Assembly: GCF_000211415.1 (NCBI RefSeq)
Contig: NZ_GL890783.1
Coordinates: 42,654-88,849, forward strand
DNA from: Enterobacter mori LMG 25706
Lineage (GTDB): Bacteria > Pseudomonadota > Gammaproteobacteria > Enterobacterales > Enterobacteriaceae
Direction: 5' to 3'
DNA length: 46,196 nt
Shown one piece after another: positions 8,984 through 18,033 of the stretch; positions within the stretch are counted from its first letter, which is position 1, and each line of letters begins with the position of its first letter. The notes beneath the pieces were generated by a model. It was not told the origin of the DNA and did not search any database. It saw nothing but the letters and a program-made list of their open reading frames with translations. Both the position numbers and the translations under genes were made by a program.

Positions 8984-9678
8984 GAAGCGGAAACCATCAG
9001 ATAACCGCGACCACGCAGGGTTTTAAACCATGGGTGACCATCTTTACGCTCCGGCAGCTTGCGGCGCAGGTTAGAGATGTGCATGTCGATGGCGCGGTCA
9101 AACGGGGTAAGGCGTTTGCCCAGCACTTCCTGACTTAAATGTTCACGCGATCCCACCTGGCCGAGATGCTGCGCCAGCAGGTAAAGCAGGGTGAACTCGG
9201 TGCCGGTCAGTTCCAGCGTTTCACCGTCGAAGCTCGCTTCCTGACGGCCCGGGTTCAGGCTCAGGGAGTCCACTTCCAGCGTTGGTGAGCTGTTGTCGGT
9301 ATTCTGCTGCTGCTCGCTCCAGTGGGAACGACGCAGGATCGCGCGAATACGGGCCACCAGTTCACGGTCGTTGAACGGCTTCGGTAAATAGTCATCCGCG
9401 CCCAGCTCAAGGCCGAGTACGCGGTCAAGTTCGCTGCCACGCGCGGTCAGCATGATAACGGGGGTCTGGTGTGTCTGGCGAAGCTCTTTCAACGTATCAA
9501 TGCCGTTTTTCTTCGGCATCATCACGTCGAGCAAAAGTAAATCGATGCTGTCGTCAAGGAGACTCAGCGCCTGCTCGCCATCATGGGCAACCAGGACGTT
9601 GAAACCTTCCATGTCGAGCAACTCCTTTAAAAGAGATGTGAGCTCTCGGTCATCATCAACTAACAGGATTTTATTCAT
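8980..9678 (-). CDS. cpxR: Response regulator CpxR (OmpR family)
   Basis: CpxR is the DNA-binding response regulator paired with CpxA. The 232-residue product has a receiver domain with the acidic pocket DDD near residues 8-10, the phosphoacceptor D51 in LLLLDVMMP, and the conserved T/K region (MLTARG, LPKPF). The C-terminal winged-helix domain ends in LRGRGYLMV. It is first in the cpxRA operon. It is divergent from cpxP across a 150-bp gap with a CpxR box, consistent with autoregulation. Confidence 0.97.
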   Translation of the reverse strand: MNKILLVDDDRELTSLLKELLDMEGFNVLVAHDGEQALSLLDDSIDLLLLDVMMPKKNGIDTLKELRQTHQTPVIMLTARGSELDRVLGLELGADDYLPKPFNDRELVARIRAILRRSHWSEQQQNTDNSSPTLEVDSLSLNPGRQEASFDGETLELTGTEFTLLYLLAQHLGQVGSREHLSQEVLGKRLTPFDRAIDMHISNLRRKLPERKDGHPWFKTLRGRGYLMVSAS

Positions 9679-9733
9679 TGTTTAAATACCTCCGAGGCAG
9701 AAATTACGACATCAAGGCTATCTAATCCATGAC

Positions 9734-9748
9734 TTTACGTTGTTTTAC
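9734..9748 (-). promoter_or_regulatory. CpxR box in the cpxR-cpxP gap
   Basis: The leftward strand reads GTAAA-N5-GTAAA exactly (TTTAC-GTTGT-TTTAC on the + strand), the CpxR-P consensus. It lies between the divergent cpxR and cpxP genes and may serve both. In E. coli cpxP is the most strongly CpxR-induced gene. Confidence 0.85.
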
Positions 9749-9828
9749 ACCCCCTGACGCATGTTTGCAGCCTGAATCGTAGACTGTCTCTCGTTGAATC
9801 GCGACACGAAAGATTTTGGGAGCAAGTG

Positions 9829-10335
9829 ATGCGCAAAGTTACCGCTGCCGTCATGGCCTCAACGCTGGCGTTCAGTGCGTTTAGCCAGGCTGCTGTAGCT
9901 ATCATCGGCGATAACAGTTCCTCGCAAGAGGGTGCAACGCAGCACAGCGGCCAAAGCCATATGTTTGACGGCATAAGTTTAACCGAACATCAGCGTCAAC
10001 AGATGCGAGATCTGATGCAGAGGGCAAGACACGACCAGCCCCCTGTTAATGTTAGCGAAATGGAGACAATGCATCGCCTTGTCACCGCAGAAAATTTTGA
10101 CGAAAGCGCTGTACGCGCTCAGGCAGAAAAAATGGCACAGGAACAGGTTGCCCGCCAGGTAGAGATGGCGAAGGTCCGCAACCAGATGTTCCATCTGCTA
10201 TCGCCCGAGCAGCAAGCGGTTTTGAACGACAAACATCAGCAACGGATGGACCAGTTGCGTAAGGTTGCACGGATGCAGCGAAGCTCAGAAACGACGCTTT
10301 TCAGTAGCAATAGCAGTACCCGTAGTAACCAGTAA
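9829..10335 (+). CDS. cpxP: Periplasmic Cpx inhibitor CpxP
   Basis: CpxP is a periplasmic adaptor that damps CpxA signalling and delivers misfolded proteins to DegP. The 168-residue product begins with a signal peptide ([20 protein letters not shown] then AA). It contains two LTxxQ-type motifs: [10 protein letters not shown] in the first half and [10 protein letters not shown] in the second. The start is the ATG at 9829, preceded by GGGAGC. The GTG at 9826 would only add one residue. The mature N-terminal stretch (about residues 23-40) differs from E. coli, while the helical core is highly conserved. The 3' untranslated region encodes CpxQ. Confidence 0.95.
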   Translation: MRKVTAAVMASTLAFSAFSQAAVAIIGDNSSSQEGATQHSGQSHMFDGISLTEHQRQQMRDLMQRARHDQPPVNVSEMETMHRLVTAENFDESAVRAQAEKMAQEQVARQVEMAKVRNQMFHLLSPEQQAVLNDKHQQRMDQLRKVARMQRSSETTLFSSNSSTRSNQ

Positions 10336-10341
10336 ACCCTG

Positions 10342-10399
10342 TTTTCCTTGCCATAGACACCATCCCTGTCTTCCCCCACATGATGTGGGGGTTTTTTTT
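10342..10399 (+). ncRNA. cpxQ: CpxQ small RNA from the cpxP 3' UTR
   Basis: Immediately after the cpxP stop the sequence reads TTTTCCTTGCCATAGACACC and continues to a CCCCCACA / TGTGGGGG hairpin with eight T. This is nearly identical to Salmonella and E. coli CpxQ as I recall it. CpxQ is released from the cpxP mRNA by RNase E, binds Hfq, and represses membrane-protein mRNAs during envelope stress. The hairpin at 10373-10391 is also the cpxP terminator. The 5' end is by analogy with the known cleavage site. Confidence 0.85.
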
Positions 10400-10488
10400 G
10401 CCCGTCATTCTCTTTTGTTAACCGTTTATTCATCCTTTGACTCCGCAACCATCCGTTATACTAGCGCCATGGCATGACAGGAGTGTTT

Positions 10489-11382
10489 ATGAATCAATCC
10501 TATGGACGGCTGGTAAGCCGGGCCGCAATCGCCGCGACGATAATGGCGTCGTGTTTGCTGGTTATCAAAATTTTCGCATGGTGGTACACCGGCTCAGTCA
10601 GTATTCTGGCGGCGCTGGTGGATTCTTTAGTGGATATTGCCGCCTCGCTGACCAACCTGCTGGTGGTGCGCTATTCGCTGCAACCGGCGGATGAAGAGCA
10701 CACATTTGGACACGGAAAAGCAGAATCGCTCGCGGCGCTGGCGCAAAGCATGTTTATTTCTGGCTCCGCGCTGTTCCTGTTTTTGACCGGTATTCAGCAT
10801 CTCATTTCACCCTCACCGATGAACGATCCCGGTGTTGGCGTGATCGTCACGGTCATTGCTCTTATTAGCACACTTGTTCTGGTAACGTTCCAGCGCTGGG
10901 TCGTGCGTAAAACACAAAGCCAGGCTGTACGGGCGGATATGCTTCATTATCAGTCTGATGTTATGATGAATGGGGCTATTCTTATTGCGCTCGGTCTGGC
11001 CTGGTATGGCTGGCATCGGGCCGATGCATTGTTTGCGTTAGGGATAGGGGTCTATATCTTATATAGCGCCTTACGGATGGGATATGAAGCGGTGCAATCG
11101 CTTCTTGACCGTGCGCTGCCTGATGCAGAACGTGATGAAATTTTTGCCATCGTGACCCACTGGCCCGGCGTCAGTGGTGCCCACGATCTTCGTACGCGGC
11201 AGTCAGGGCCGACCCGCTTTATACAGATCCACATTGAAATGGAAGACAACCTGCCGTTGGTTCAGGCTCACGTTATAGCTGAGCAGGTCGAGCAGGCGAT
11301 TTTGCAGCGTTTTCCTGGTTCGGACGTCATTATTCACCAGGATCCCTGCTCGGTTGTACCCGGACATGTTGAGCTTTCGTAA
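10489..11382 (+). CDS. fieF: Ferrous-iron/zinc efflux pump FieF
   Basis: FieF (YiiP) is a cation diffusion facilitator that exports Fe(II), Zn(II) and Cd(II) in exchange for protons at the inner membrane. The 297-residue product has six membrane helices and a C-terminal cytoplasmic domain. The transport site is complete: D45 and D49 in [10 protein letters not shown], and H153 and D157 in [10 protein letters not shown]. The second site has D68, H71 and H75 in [12 protein letters not shown]. The ATG at 10489 ([10 protein letters not shown]) matches the E. coli start and has AGGAG upstream. The last residues (PGHVELS) are shorter than in E. coli. A TATACT -10 lies at 10457-10462, but its -35 is poor. 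Confidence 0.95.
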   Translation: MNQSYGRLVSRAAIAATIMASCLLVIKIFAWWYTGSVSILAALVDSLVDIAASLTNLLVVRYSLQPADEEHTFGHGKAESLAALAQSMFISGSALFLFLTGIQHLISPSPMNDPGVGVIVTVIALISTLVLVTFQRWVVRKTQSQAVRADMLHYQSDVMMNGAILIALGLAWYGWHRADALFALGIGVYILYSALRMGYEAVQSLLDRALPDAERDEIFAIVTHWPGVSGAHDLRTRQSGPTRFIQIHIEMEDNLPLVQAHVIAEQVEQAILQRFPGSDVIIHQDPCSVVPGHVELS

Positions 11383-11446
11383 TTCGTTGTAAAAAAGTGA
11401 GCCAGACCAGCATTTTGTGTATAAATTACCGCCATTTGGTCTGACC

Positions 11447-11479
11447 TGAATCAATTCAGCTGGAAGCGATTGATATACT
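11447..11479 (+). promoter_or_regulatory. pfkA promoter region with Cra-like operator
   Basis: TGAATCAATTCAGC at 11447-11460 is the reverse of GCTGAATTGATTCA, one change from the Cra (FruR) consensus GCTGAAnCGnTTCA. A -10 candidate TATACT lies at 11474-11479. In E. coli Cra represses pfkA. The -35 assignment is uncertain. Confidence 0.55.
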
Positions 11480-11556
11480 ATTTGCAGTATTCGTTGGTCG
11501 AACAGTTTCTTCCGGCAACAGATTTCAATTTTGCATTCCTAAGTTCAGAGGTAGTC

Positions 11557-12519
11557 ATGATTAAGAAAATCGGTGTGTTGACAAGCGGCGGTGATGCGCC
11601 GGGCATGAACGCGGCAATTCGTGGTGTTGTCCGTGCAGCACTGACGGAAGGTCTGGAAGTGTTTGGCGTTTATGACGGTTACCTGGGCCTGTACGAAGAC
11701 CGCATGGTTCAACTGGACCGCTACAGCGTGTCTGACATGATCAACCGTGGCGGTACTTTCCTCGGTTCTGCACGCTTCCCGGAATTCCGTGATGAACACG
11801 TTCGCGAAGTGGCTATCGAAAACATGAAGAAACGTGGCCTGGACGCGCTGGTTGTTATCGGTGGTGACGGCTCTTATATGGGTGCAAAACGTCTGACCGA
11901 AATGGGTTTCCCGTGCATCGGTCTGCCTGGCACCATCGACAACGACATCAAAGGCACTGACTACACCATCGGTTACTTCACTGCACTGGGTACCGTTGTT
12001 GAAGCGATTGACCGCCTGCGTGACACCTCTTCTTCTCACCAGCGTATCTCCATCGTTGAAGTGATGGGTCGTTACTGCGGCGATCTGACGCTGGCGGCCG
12101 CTATCGCCGGTGGCTGTGAGTTCGTGGTGGTACCGGAAGTGGAATTCAGCCGTGAAGACCTGGTGAACGAAATCAAAGCCGGTATCGCGAAAGGTAAAAA
12201 ACACGCCATTGTCGCCATCACCGAGCACATCTGCGACGTTGACGAGCTGGCGAAGTACATCGAAACCGAAACCAAACGCGAAACCCGTGCAACCGTTCTG
12301 GGTCACATCCAGCGTGGCGGTTCCCCTGGCCCGTACGACCGTATTCTGGCCTCCCGTATGGGTGCGTATGCTATCGAACTGCTGCTGCAGGGGCATGGCG
12401 GTCGTTGCGTCGGTATTCAGAACGAACAACTGGTACACCATGACATCATCGACGCGATTGAAAACATGAAGCGTCCGTTCAAAGGTGACTGGCTGGACTG
12501 CGCGAAAAAACTGTACTGA
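11557..12519 (+). CDS. pfkA: 6-phosphofructokinase I PfkA
   Basis: PfkA phosphorylates fructose-6-phosphate to fructose-1,6-bisphosphate, the committed step of glycolysis. The 320 residues equal the E. coli length. The ATP and Mg loops are visible at [10 protein letters not shown] (residues 11-20) and [10 protein letters not shown] (101-110). The catalytic Asp is D128 in [13 protein letters not shown], and the substrate-binding MGRYCGDL follows. An open frame extends upstream to 11470, but the ATG at 11557 ([12 protein letters not shown]) with AGAGGTAG before it is the family start. It is monocistronic with its own terminator. Confidence 0.97.
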   Translation: MIKKIGVLTSGGDAPGMNAAIRGVVRAALTEGLEVFGVYDGYLGLYEDRMVQLDRYSVSDMINRGGTFLGSARFPEFRDEHVREVAIENMKKRGLDALVVIGGDGSYMGAKRLTEMGFPCIGLPGTIDNDIKGTDYTIGYFTALGTVVEAIDRLRDTSSSHQRISIVEVMGRYCGDLTLAAAIAGGCEFVVVPEVEFSREDLVNEIKAGIAKGKKHAIVAITEHICDVDELAKYIETETKRETRATVLGHIQRGGSPGPYDRILASRMGAYAIELLLQGHGGRCVGIQNEQLVHHDIIDAIENMKRPFKGDWLDCAKKLY

Positions 12520-12560
12520 TCGGCGTCTGTATTGTGCCGGGTGGCGCAAGGTAAATGCAA

Positions 12561-12590
12561 AACGGTAACCCCTGGGTTACCGTTTTTTTA
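12561..12590 (+). terminator. pfkA terminator
   Basis: A 10-bp perfect stem AACGGTAACC / GGTTACCGTT with a CCTG loop is followed by seven T, 41 bp past the pfkA stop. Confidence 0.9.
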
Positions 12591-12596
12591 TGTTTG

Positions 12597-12634
12597 CTCC
12601 CTCTCCCGTGGGAGAGGGCTGGGGTGAGGGCATC
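12597..12634. repeat. REP-like repeat, family A (single copy)
   Basis: CTCCCTCTCCCGTGGGAGAG followed by GGCTGGGGTGAGGGC is a single family A palindrome. It sits just behind the pfkA terminator. The rest of the gap to sbp (12635-12754) is AT-rich, likely holds the sbp promoter and CysB site, and shows no site I can define. Confidence 0.8.
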
Positions 12635-12754
12635 AGGCCACTAATCCACTCTTTTATTCCACTACGTTATAGCCAATCTTTTTTTATTCTTTAATCATCG
12701 ATTCGCTTTCTGGCACGCTGCATTCATCAAAACACTACACAAGAGAGCTGGGCG

Positions 12755-13744
12755 ATGAATAAATGGGGCGTGGGTTTAACATTATTGCTGGCATCGACCA
12801 GCGTTCTGGCAAAGGACATCCAGTTACTGAACGTGTCGTACGACCCGACGCGTGAGCTGTACGATCAATACAACAAAGCCTTCGCGGCGCACTACAAACA
12901 GGAAACCGGCGATAACGTGGTGATTCGCCAGTCTCACGGCGGCTCGGGCAAACAGGCAACGTCTGTGATTAACGGCATTGAAGCTGACGTGGTGACCCTG
13001 GCGCTGGCCTACGACGTGGACGCAATCGCGGAACGTGGTCGTATTGATAAAAACTGGATCAAACGTCTGCCGGATAACTCCGCGCCATACACCTCGACCA
13101 TCGTTTTCCTGGTGCGTAAAGGCAACCCGAAACACATTAAGGACTGGAACGACCTGATCAAACCGGGCGTTTCCGTGATTACCCCGAACCCGAAAAGCTC
13201 CGGCGGCGCGCGCTGGAACTACCTGGCGGCCTGGGGCTACGCCCTGCACCACAACAACGGTGACCAGGCTAAAGCGCAGGAATTCGTGAAAGCGCTGTTT
13301 AAAAACGTCGAAGTGCTGGATTCCGGCGCGCGCGGCGCAACCAACACCTTCGTTGAGCGCGGCATCGGCGACGTGCTGATTGCGTGGGAAAACGAAGCCC
13401 TGCTGGCGACCAACGAGCTGGGTAAAGACAAGTTCGAGATCGTCACCCCAAGCGAATCTATTCTCGCCGAGCCGACCGTCTCCGTGGTTGACAAAGTCGT
13501 TGAGAAGAAAGACACCAAAGCGGTGGCGGAAGCCTACCTGAAGTATCTCTACTCTCCGGAAGGTCAGGAAATCGCGGCGAAGAACTTCTATCGCCCGCGT
13601 GACCCGGCTGTGGCGAAGAAATACGACAGCGAATTCCCGAAACTGAAGCTCTTCACCATTGACGATGTTTTCGGCGGCTGGACCAAAGCGCAGAAAGAGC
13701 ATTTCTCTAACGGCGGCACCTTCGACCAGATCAGCAAACGCTAA
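12755..13744 (+). CDS. sbp: Periplasmic sulfate-binding protein Sbp
   Basis: Sbp captures sulfate in the periplasm and delivers it to the CysTWA ABC importer. The 329-residue product has a typical signal peptide ([19 protein letters not shown], cleavage before KDIQ). The PstS/sulfate-binding fold is recognisable from [35 protein letters not shown] and [20 protein letters not shown]. It is collinear with E. coli Sbp. It stands alone after pfkA, as in E. coli. CysB control is expected from the family, but I cannot point to the site. Confidence 0.97.
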   Translation: MNKWGVGLTLLLASTSVLAKDIQLLNVSYDPTRELYDQYNKAFAAHYKQETGDNVVIRQSHGGSGKQATSVINGIEADVVTLALAYDVDAIAERGRIDKNWIKRLPDNSAPYTSTIVFLVRKGNPKHIKDWNDLIKPGVSVITPNPKSSGGARWNYLAAWGYALHHNNGDQAKAQEFVKALFKNVEVLDSGARGATNTFVERGIGDVLIAWENEALLATNELGKDKFEIVTPSESILAEPTVSVVDKVVEKKDTKAVAEAYLKYLYSPEGQEIAAKNFYRPRDPAVAKKYDSEFPKLKLFTIDDVFGGWTKAQKEHFSNGGTFDQISKR

Positions 13745-13769
13745 GCGCTACACAACGAACGACACGGTG

Positions 13770-13799
13770 ACCCGGTGTGAGAAATCCGCCGGGTTTTTT
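13770..13799 (+). terminator. sbp terminator
   Basis: A 6-bp stem ACCCGG / CCGGGT with a 13-nt loop is followed by TTTTTT, 26 bp after the sbp stop. Confidence 0.75.
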
Positions 13800-13855
13800 A
13801 TTTGGTCATCATTTTGCGTTACTCTTTCGCCTCTATCGAAAACAGGGAACGCGTT

Positions 13856-14599
13856 GTGAAAAAAATTATCGTATTGATCCTGATTGTCATCGCCCTGGCC
13901 GCTGGCGGCGCGTACTGGATGAAGGCGGGTAATCCGAACGCGTTGCGGCATATAGTTCTCGACCAGTGCGTGCCGAATCAGATCCAACACCGCAACCCCG
14001 CGCCGTGCGCGCAGGTGAAAACGGATGCAGGCTATGCGGTGTTTAAAGACCGCAACGGCCCGCTGCAGTATCTGCTGATGCCCACGTACCGCATCAACGG
14101 CACCGAAAGTCCCCTTTTGACCGAGCCTCACACGCCGAACTTTTTCTGGCTGGCGTGGCAGTCCCGCAGCTTTATGACGCTGAAGCGCGGTTCAGAGGTG
14201 CCTGACAGCGCCATTTCGCTGACGATCAACTCCCCAACTGGCCGCCCGCAAAACCATTTTCATATTCATATCTCCTGCCTGCGCCCGGACGTGCGCGAGA
14301 AGCTCAATGCCGCTCAGGGGCAAATTAGCACCCAGTGGTTACCGTTCCCGGGCGGGCTGGAAGGGCATGAATATCTTGCCCGTCGGGTGACGGAGAATGA
14401 GCTGGTCCAGCGCAGCCCGTTTATGATGCTGGCAGAAGAGCTGCCGGAAGCGCGCGACCATATGGGGCGCTTCGCGCTGGCGATGGCGCAGCAGTCGGAC
14501 GGTTCGTTTGTTTTGCTGGCGACCGAGCGTAATCTGCTGATGCTTAACCGCGCGTCGGCGGAGGAACTTCAGGATCATCAATGCGATATCCTTAAGTGA
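13856..14599 (+). CDS. cdh: CDP-diacylglycerol pyrophosphatase Cdh
   Basis: Cdh hydrolyses CDP-diacylglycerol to phosphatidate and CMP at the inner membrane. The 247-residue product has an N-terminal anchor ([20 protein letters not shown]). It also has the HIT-like histidine motif [10 protein letters not shown] near residues 138-147, and a C-terminal half nearly identical to E. coli ([20 protein letters not shown]). An open frame starts at 13802, but I choose the GTG at 13856, which has AGGGA seven bases upstream and gives the normal VKKI start just before the anchor. The anchor region is the least conserved part. Confidence 0.93.
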   Translation: MKKIIVLILIVIALAAGGAYWMKAGNPNALRHIVLDQCVPNQIQHRNPAPCAQVKTDAGYAVFKDRNGPLQYLLMPTYRINGTESPLLTEPHTPNFFWLAWQSRSFMTLKRGSEVPDSAISLTINSPTGRPQNHFHIHISCLRPDVREKLNAAQGQISTQWLPFPGGLEGHEYLARRVTENELVQRSPFMMLAEELPEARDHMGRFALAMAQQSDGSFVLLATERNLLMLNRASAEELQDHQCDILK

Positions 14600-14672
14600 C
14601 CCCACTATAAATGGCGTTTACTCGTCCTGCCTGTCGCCGTAGACTTGCTGAAAAATTCTACAGGAGACAGGT

Positions 14673-15977
14673 ATGTCGCTCTGGTTAACGCATCCTCTGC
14701 TGTTGCCCTCACTGATTGTTGGCGTCACCATCGTGCTGTGGGCGACGTCGCTGCTGCCGGAATTTCTCACCGCGCTGCTGTTTTTCACGGCGGCGATGAT
14801 CGCCAAAATTGCCCCGCCGGAGGTGATTTTTGGCGGTTTTGCTTCGTCAGCTTTCTGGCTGGTATTTAGCGGTTTTGTCCTCGGCGTGGCGATCCGTAAA
14901 ACCGGCCTGGCGGACAGGGCCGCCCGGGCGCTCTCCGCAAAGCTTACCGACTCCTGGCCGCTGATGGTGGCAAGCGTGGTGCTGCTGAGCTATGCGCTGG
15001 CGTTTGTGATGCCGTCGAACATGGGGCGTATTGCGCTGCTGATGCCGATTGTCGCGGCGATGGCAAAACGCGCCGGTATCGCCGACGGCTCCCGCGCCTG
15101 GTTCGGTCTGGCGCTGGCCGTCGGGTTCGGCCCCTTCCAGCTTTCAGCCACTATCCTGCCTGCTAACGTCCCCAATCTGGTGATGAGCGGTGCGGCGGAG
15201 GGCTCATACGGTATTCACCTGAACTATGTCCCGTATCTGCTGCTGCACACGCCGGTGCTCGGTATCCTCAAAGGCCTGATCCTGATTGGCCTGATCTGCT
15301 GGCTATTCCCCGGCAGCCCGAAACCGCCGAAGGAGCTGACGCCCTCAGAGCCTATGGGGCGGGACGAAAAGCGTCTCGCCTGGCTGCTGGCGGTGGTGTT
15401 GGGAATGTGGGTGACGGAGAGCTGGCACGGCGTGGGGCCTGCGTGGACAGGACTGGCGGCAGCGGTCATCGTTATGCTGCCGCGCATCGGTTTTATCACC
15501 GGAGAGGAGTTTTCTGCGGGGGTGAATATGCGAACCTGTATTTACGTCGCGGGTATTCTCGGTCTGGCAATCGTGGTGACGCAAACCGGCATTGGAACGG
15601 CTGTGGGCGAGGCATTGCTTCGCATCATGCCGCTGGATGCACACAGGCCGTTCACCAGTTTCCTCGCGTTGACCGGGATAACCACGGCGCTCAACTTCAT
15701 TATGACCGCCAACGGCGTTCCTGCACTCTATACCACGCTGGCGCAAAGCTTCTCGGACGCGACCGGTTTCCCGCTGCTGTCGGTGATTATGATTCAGGTG
15801 CTGGGCTACTCCACACCGCTGCTGCCGTATCAGGCGTCGCCGATTGTGGTGGCGATGGGCTTAGGAAAGGTGCCTGCAAGGGCGGGGATGGTGCTCTGTC
15901 TGGCGCTGGCCATTGCAACGTATCTTGTGCTACTGCCGCTGGATTATCTGTGGTTTAGCGTGTTAGGTAAGTTGTAG
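14673..15977 (+). CDS. SLC13/DASS-family anion permease (accessory)
   Basis: This is a polytopic inner-membrane protein of 434 residues with about eleven or twelve hydrophobic helices. It resembles the SLC13/DASS sodium:dicarboxylate/sulfate symporter superfamily. Supporting segments are FVMPSNMGRIALLMPIVAAM (a candidate first SNT-like motif region), FGPFQLSATILPANVPNLVM, and a second repeat with ALNFIMTANGVPALYT and YSTPLLPYQASPIVVAMGLG. The internal two-fold similarity fits the family fold. The substrate is unknown; a small anion or dicarboxylate is the class expectation. AGGAGACAGGT precedes the ATG. It occupies the place where E. coli has cdh directly beside tpiA. Confidence 0.8.
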   Translation: MSLWLTHPLLLPSLIVGVTIVLWATSLLPEFLTALLFFTAAMIAKIAPPEVIFGGFASSAFWLVFSGFVLGVAIRKTGLADRAARALSAKLTDSWPLMVASVVLLSYALAFVMPSNMGRIALLMPIVAAMAKRAGIADGSRAWFGLALAVGFGPFQLSATILPANVPNLVMSGAAEGSYGIHLNYVPYLLLHTPVLGILKGLILIGLICWLFPGSPKPPKELTPSEPMGRDEKRLAWLLAVVLGMWVTESWHGVGPAWTGLAAAVIVMLPRIGFITGEEFSAGVNMRTCIYVAGILGLAIVVTQTGIGTAVGEALLRIMPLDAHRPFTSFLALTGITTALNFIMTANGVPALYTTLAQSFSDATGFPLLSVIMIQVLGYSTPLLPYQASPIVVAMGLGKVPARAGMVLCLALAIATYLVLLPLDYLWFSVLGKL

Positions 15978-16018
15978 GGGTTTTGTAGGGCGGGTAAGCG
16001 CAAGCGCCACCCGCCACA
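15978..16018. repeat. REP element, family B
   Basis: GCGGGTAAGCGCAAGCGCCA followed by CCCGC is a REP-type palindrome. It fills the gap between the convergent permease and tpiA stops and can act as a bidirectional mRNA end. Confidence 0.75.
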
Positions 16019-16025
16019 AAGGCAT

Positions 16026-16793
16026 TTACGCCTGTTTAGCCGCTTCTGCTGCTTTAACGATCACCGCGAAAGCGTCAGCTTTCAGGGATGCACCGCCAAC
16101 CAGCGCGCCATCGATGTCTGGCTGGGTGAACAGCTCAGCAGCGTTGGCTGCGTTTACGGAACCACCGTACTGGATGATCACTTGCTCAGCCACTTTCGCG
16201 TCGGCTTTAGCAATGTGGTCACGGATGAATTTGTGAACCGCCTGAGCCTGTGCAGGGGTTGCAGATTTGCCGGTACCGATCGCCCAGACTGGCTCGTAAG
16301 CGATGACCGCGCCTTCGAACGCTGCTGCGCCCTGGGTTTTCAGCACAGCGTCGATCTGGCGTGCGCACACTTCTTCAGTTTTGCCCGCTTCGTTTTCCGC
16401 TTCGGTTTCACCGATGCACAGAACCGGGATCAGGCCCTGCTCTTTCAGCACGGCGAATTTCTTCGCGATGAACTCATCGGATTCTTTGTGGTAGGTGCGA
16501 CGCTCAGAGTGGCCGATGATGATGTATTTCGCGCCGATATCTTTCAGCATTTCAGCAGAGGTTTCACCGGTGAATGCGCCAGACAGGTTAACGTCAACGT
16601 TCTGCGCACCCAGCACGATGTGGCTGCCGTCAGCGGCGTGTTTAGCCAGGTCCAGGTACATATCCGGCGGAGCGATAGCAACCGCGCAGCCGGTTACGCC
16701 AGCCAGCTCTTTACGCAGGTTCGCAACCAGTTCGTTTACCATGTGGCGGCTGCCGTTCAGTTTCCAGTTACCCATCACTAAAGGATGTCGCAT
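16026..16793 (-). CDS. tpiA: Triosephosphate isomerase TpiA
   Basis: TpiA interconverts dihydroxyacetone phosphate and glyceraldehyde-3-phosphate in glycolysis. The 255 residues have the E. coli length. The catalytic residues are present: K11 in [10 protein letters not shown]95 in IIIGHSERR and E167 in [15 protein letters not shown]. The phosphate-binding loop [10 protein letters not shown] lies near the C-terminus. It is followed head to tail by the yiiQ gene upstream, with a 111-bp gap that should hold its promoter. Confidence 0.98.
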   Translation of the reverse strand: MRHPLVMGNWKLNGSRHMVNELVANLRKELAGVTGCAVAIAPPDMYLDLAKHAADGSHIVLGAQNVDVNLSGAFTGETSAEMLKDIGAKYIIIGHSERRTYHKESDEFIAKKFAVLKEQGLIPVLCIGETEAENEAGKTEEVCARQIDAVLKTQGAAAFEGAVIAYEPVWAIGTGKSATPAQAQAVHKFIRDHIAKADAKVAEQVIIQYGGSVNAANAAELFTQPDIDGALVGGASLKADAFAVIVKAAEAAKQA

Positions 16794-16904
16794 TTCAATT
16801 CTCCACGCTAAATAAGCGAATTAAGGAATATGGCCGCCCTTATGGGCAGCATGGTCTGTGAATCAGTATAGAGATTTTCCCCTGAAAGGCTTTGCTTTTT
16901 GTCA

Positions 16905-17501
16905 TTAATTCGCCCCTCCGAGTGAGTCTGATAGCGCCAGCTTAATCGGTTCAACAGCGAAGGTCAGGCCTTTTTCACCGTTATCCGCCACCACATAGCG
17001 AATGGCGCCTTCCGTATCGGCGTAGTAACGCTTGTTTTTACCTGCCGTCAGCAATTTTTGCAGCTTTTGCTGGCTTTGCGTTTTCGTTAGCGCCGGGGTG
17101 AAGGCATGCAAAATGGCGCTCATATACTCCAGCGCTTTCGCCCTGGCCGCTTTCTGTTCCGGCCCCTGGATTGGCAGCCAGGTGATCTGCATGCTTTTAA
17201 TTTTTAGCGTGCCGCGTTCCAGCGCTGTCGATGCGTATAAATTCTCGTTAATTTTGCTCGCTGCACGGGTCAGGGTTGGGGTATCTCGGGCGCTATCAAT
17301 GGCGCGAAATTCGTCCAGCGGCAGCTTTGGGTTGGCCTGATTAAAGGCTTCACGAAACTGGCTGATGGATTGGTCGAAGGAGGGCGCGCCCGCCAGGAGA
17401 TACGGCGCTGTAGTTGGAGCGGTGTTTTCAGCGGCATGCAGAGAGCTGCCTGCGCTCAGCATCGCTAAACACAGGAAAAGAGAGTGTGCCGTTAATTTCA
17501 T
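16905..17501 (-). CDS. yiiQ: DUF1454 periplasmic protein YiiQ
   Basis: YiiQ is a conserved enterobacterial protein of unknown function (DUF1454 family). The 198-residue product starts with a signal peptide (MKLTAHSLFLCLAMLSAGSS then LHAAE), so it is probably periplasmic. The core is highly similar to E. coli YiiQ (YLLAGAPSFDQSISQFREAF, RAASKINENLYASTALERGT, KTQSQQKLQKLLTAGKNKRY). I choose the ATG at 17501, because GGGG lies eight bases upstream, over the TTG at 17504. It lies upstream of and in the same direction as tpiA, and divergent from yiiR. Confidence 0.92.
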   Translation of the reverse strand: MKLTAHSLFLCLAMLSAGSSLHAAENTAPTTAPYLLAGAPSFDQSISQFREAFNQANPKLPLDEFRAIDSARDTPTLTRAASKINENLYASTALERGTLKIKSMQITWLPIQGPEQKAARAKALEYMSAILHAFTPALTKTQSQQKLQKLLTAGKNKRYYADTEGAIRYVVADNGEKGLTFAVEPIKLALSDSLGGAN

Positions 17502-17613
17502 CAATATTGCCCCTGGCCGTAAGTGCTCATGATTAAAACGATATCTGGTCGGCTTGTCAAAAGGTCACAACTCCAGGGTAAAATGCGCGCTATACGATAA
17601 TAAGGAACCTTAC

Positions 17614-18033
17614 ATGACCATACAGCAGTGGCTGTTTTCATTCAAAGGGCGTATTGGACGCCGTGATTTCTGGGTTTGGATGGTGACGTGGGTTGTCGCC
17701 ATGCTGCTTCTGTTTTTTGTTGCTTATAACGCGTGGCTGAGCACGCAAACGGCGGCGTTTGCGCTGGTCTGCCTGCTGTGGCCAACGGCCGCCGTGGTGG
17801 TGAAACGTCTGCACGATCGCGGCCGTTCCGGCGCATGGGCTTTTCTGATTATTCTGGCGTGGATGCTGGTGGCAGGAAACTGGTCAGTGCTGCCGTCTAT
17901 CCTGCCGTGGGTCGTGGGCAGGATGGTGCCGAGCATTATCTTCGTGATGATGGTTGTCGATCTGGGCGCGTTTATCGGCACCCAGAGCGAAAACAAATAC
18001 GGTAAAGATACCCTTGAGGTGAAGTACCGCTGA
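17614..18033 (+). CDS. yiiR: DUF805 inner-membrane protein YiiR
   Basis: YiiR is a small DUF805-family membrane protein of unknown function. The 139 residues begin with the family signature WLFSFKGRIGRRDFWVW. About four hydrophobic helices follow, together with the conserved VVKRLHDRGRSGAWAFL. The ATG at 17614 (MTIQQW) has AAGGAA upstream; the open frame back to 17554 is unsupported. The C-terminus (YGKDTLEVKYR) is a few residues shorter than in E. coli. Its TGA abuts the fpr stop directly, so the two genes are strictly tail to tail. Confidence 0.92.
   Translation: MTIQQWLFSFKGRIGRRDFWVWMVTWVVAMLLLFFVAYNAWLSTQTAAFALVCLLWPTAAVVVKRLHDRGRSGAWAFLIILAWMLVAGNWSVLPSILPWVVGRMVPSIIFVMMVVDLGAFIGTQSENKYGKDTLEVKYR

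Noticed and set aside
11545..12549. Leftward open frame of 334 codons opposite pfkA
   Set aside because: Antisense shadow of pfkA; no family resemblance and biased composition. The same reasoning excludes the long frame opposite rhaA (22-1281).
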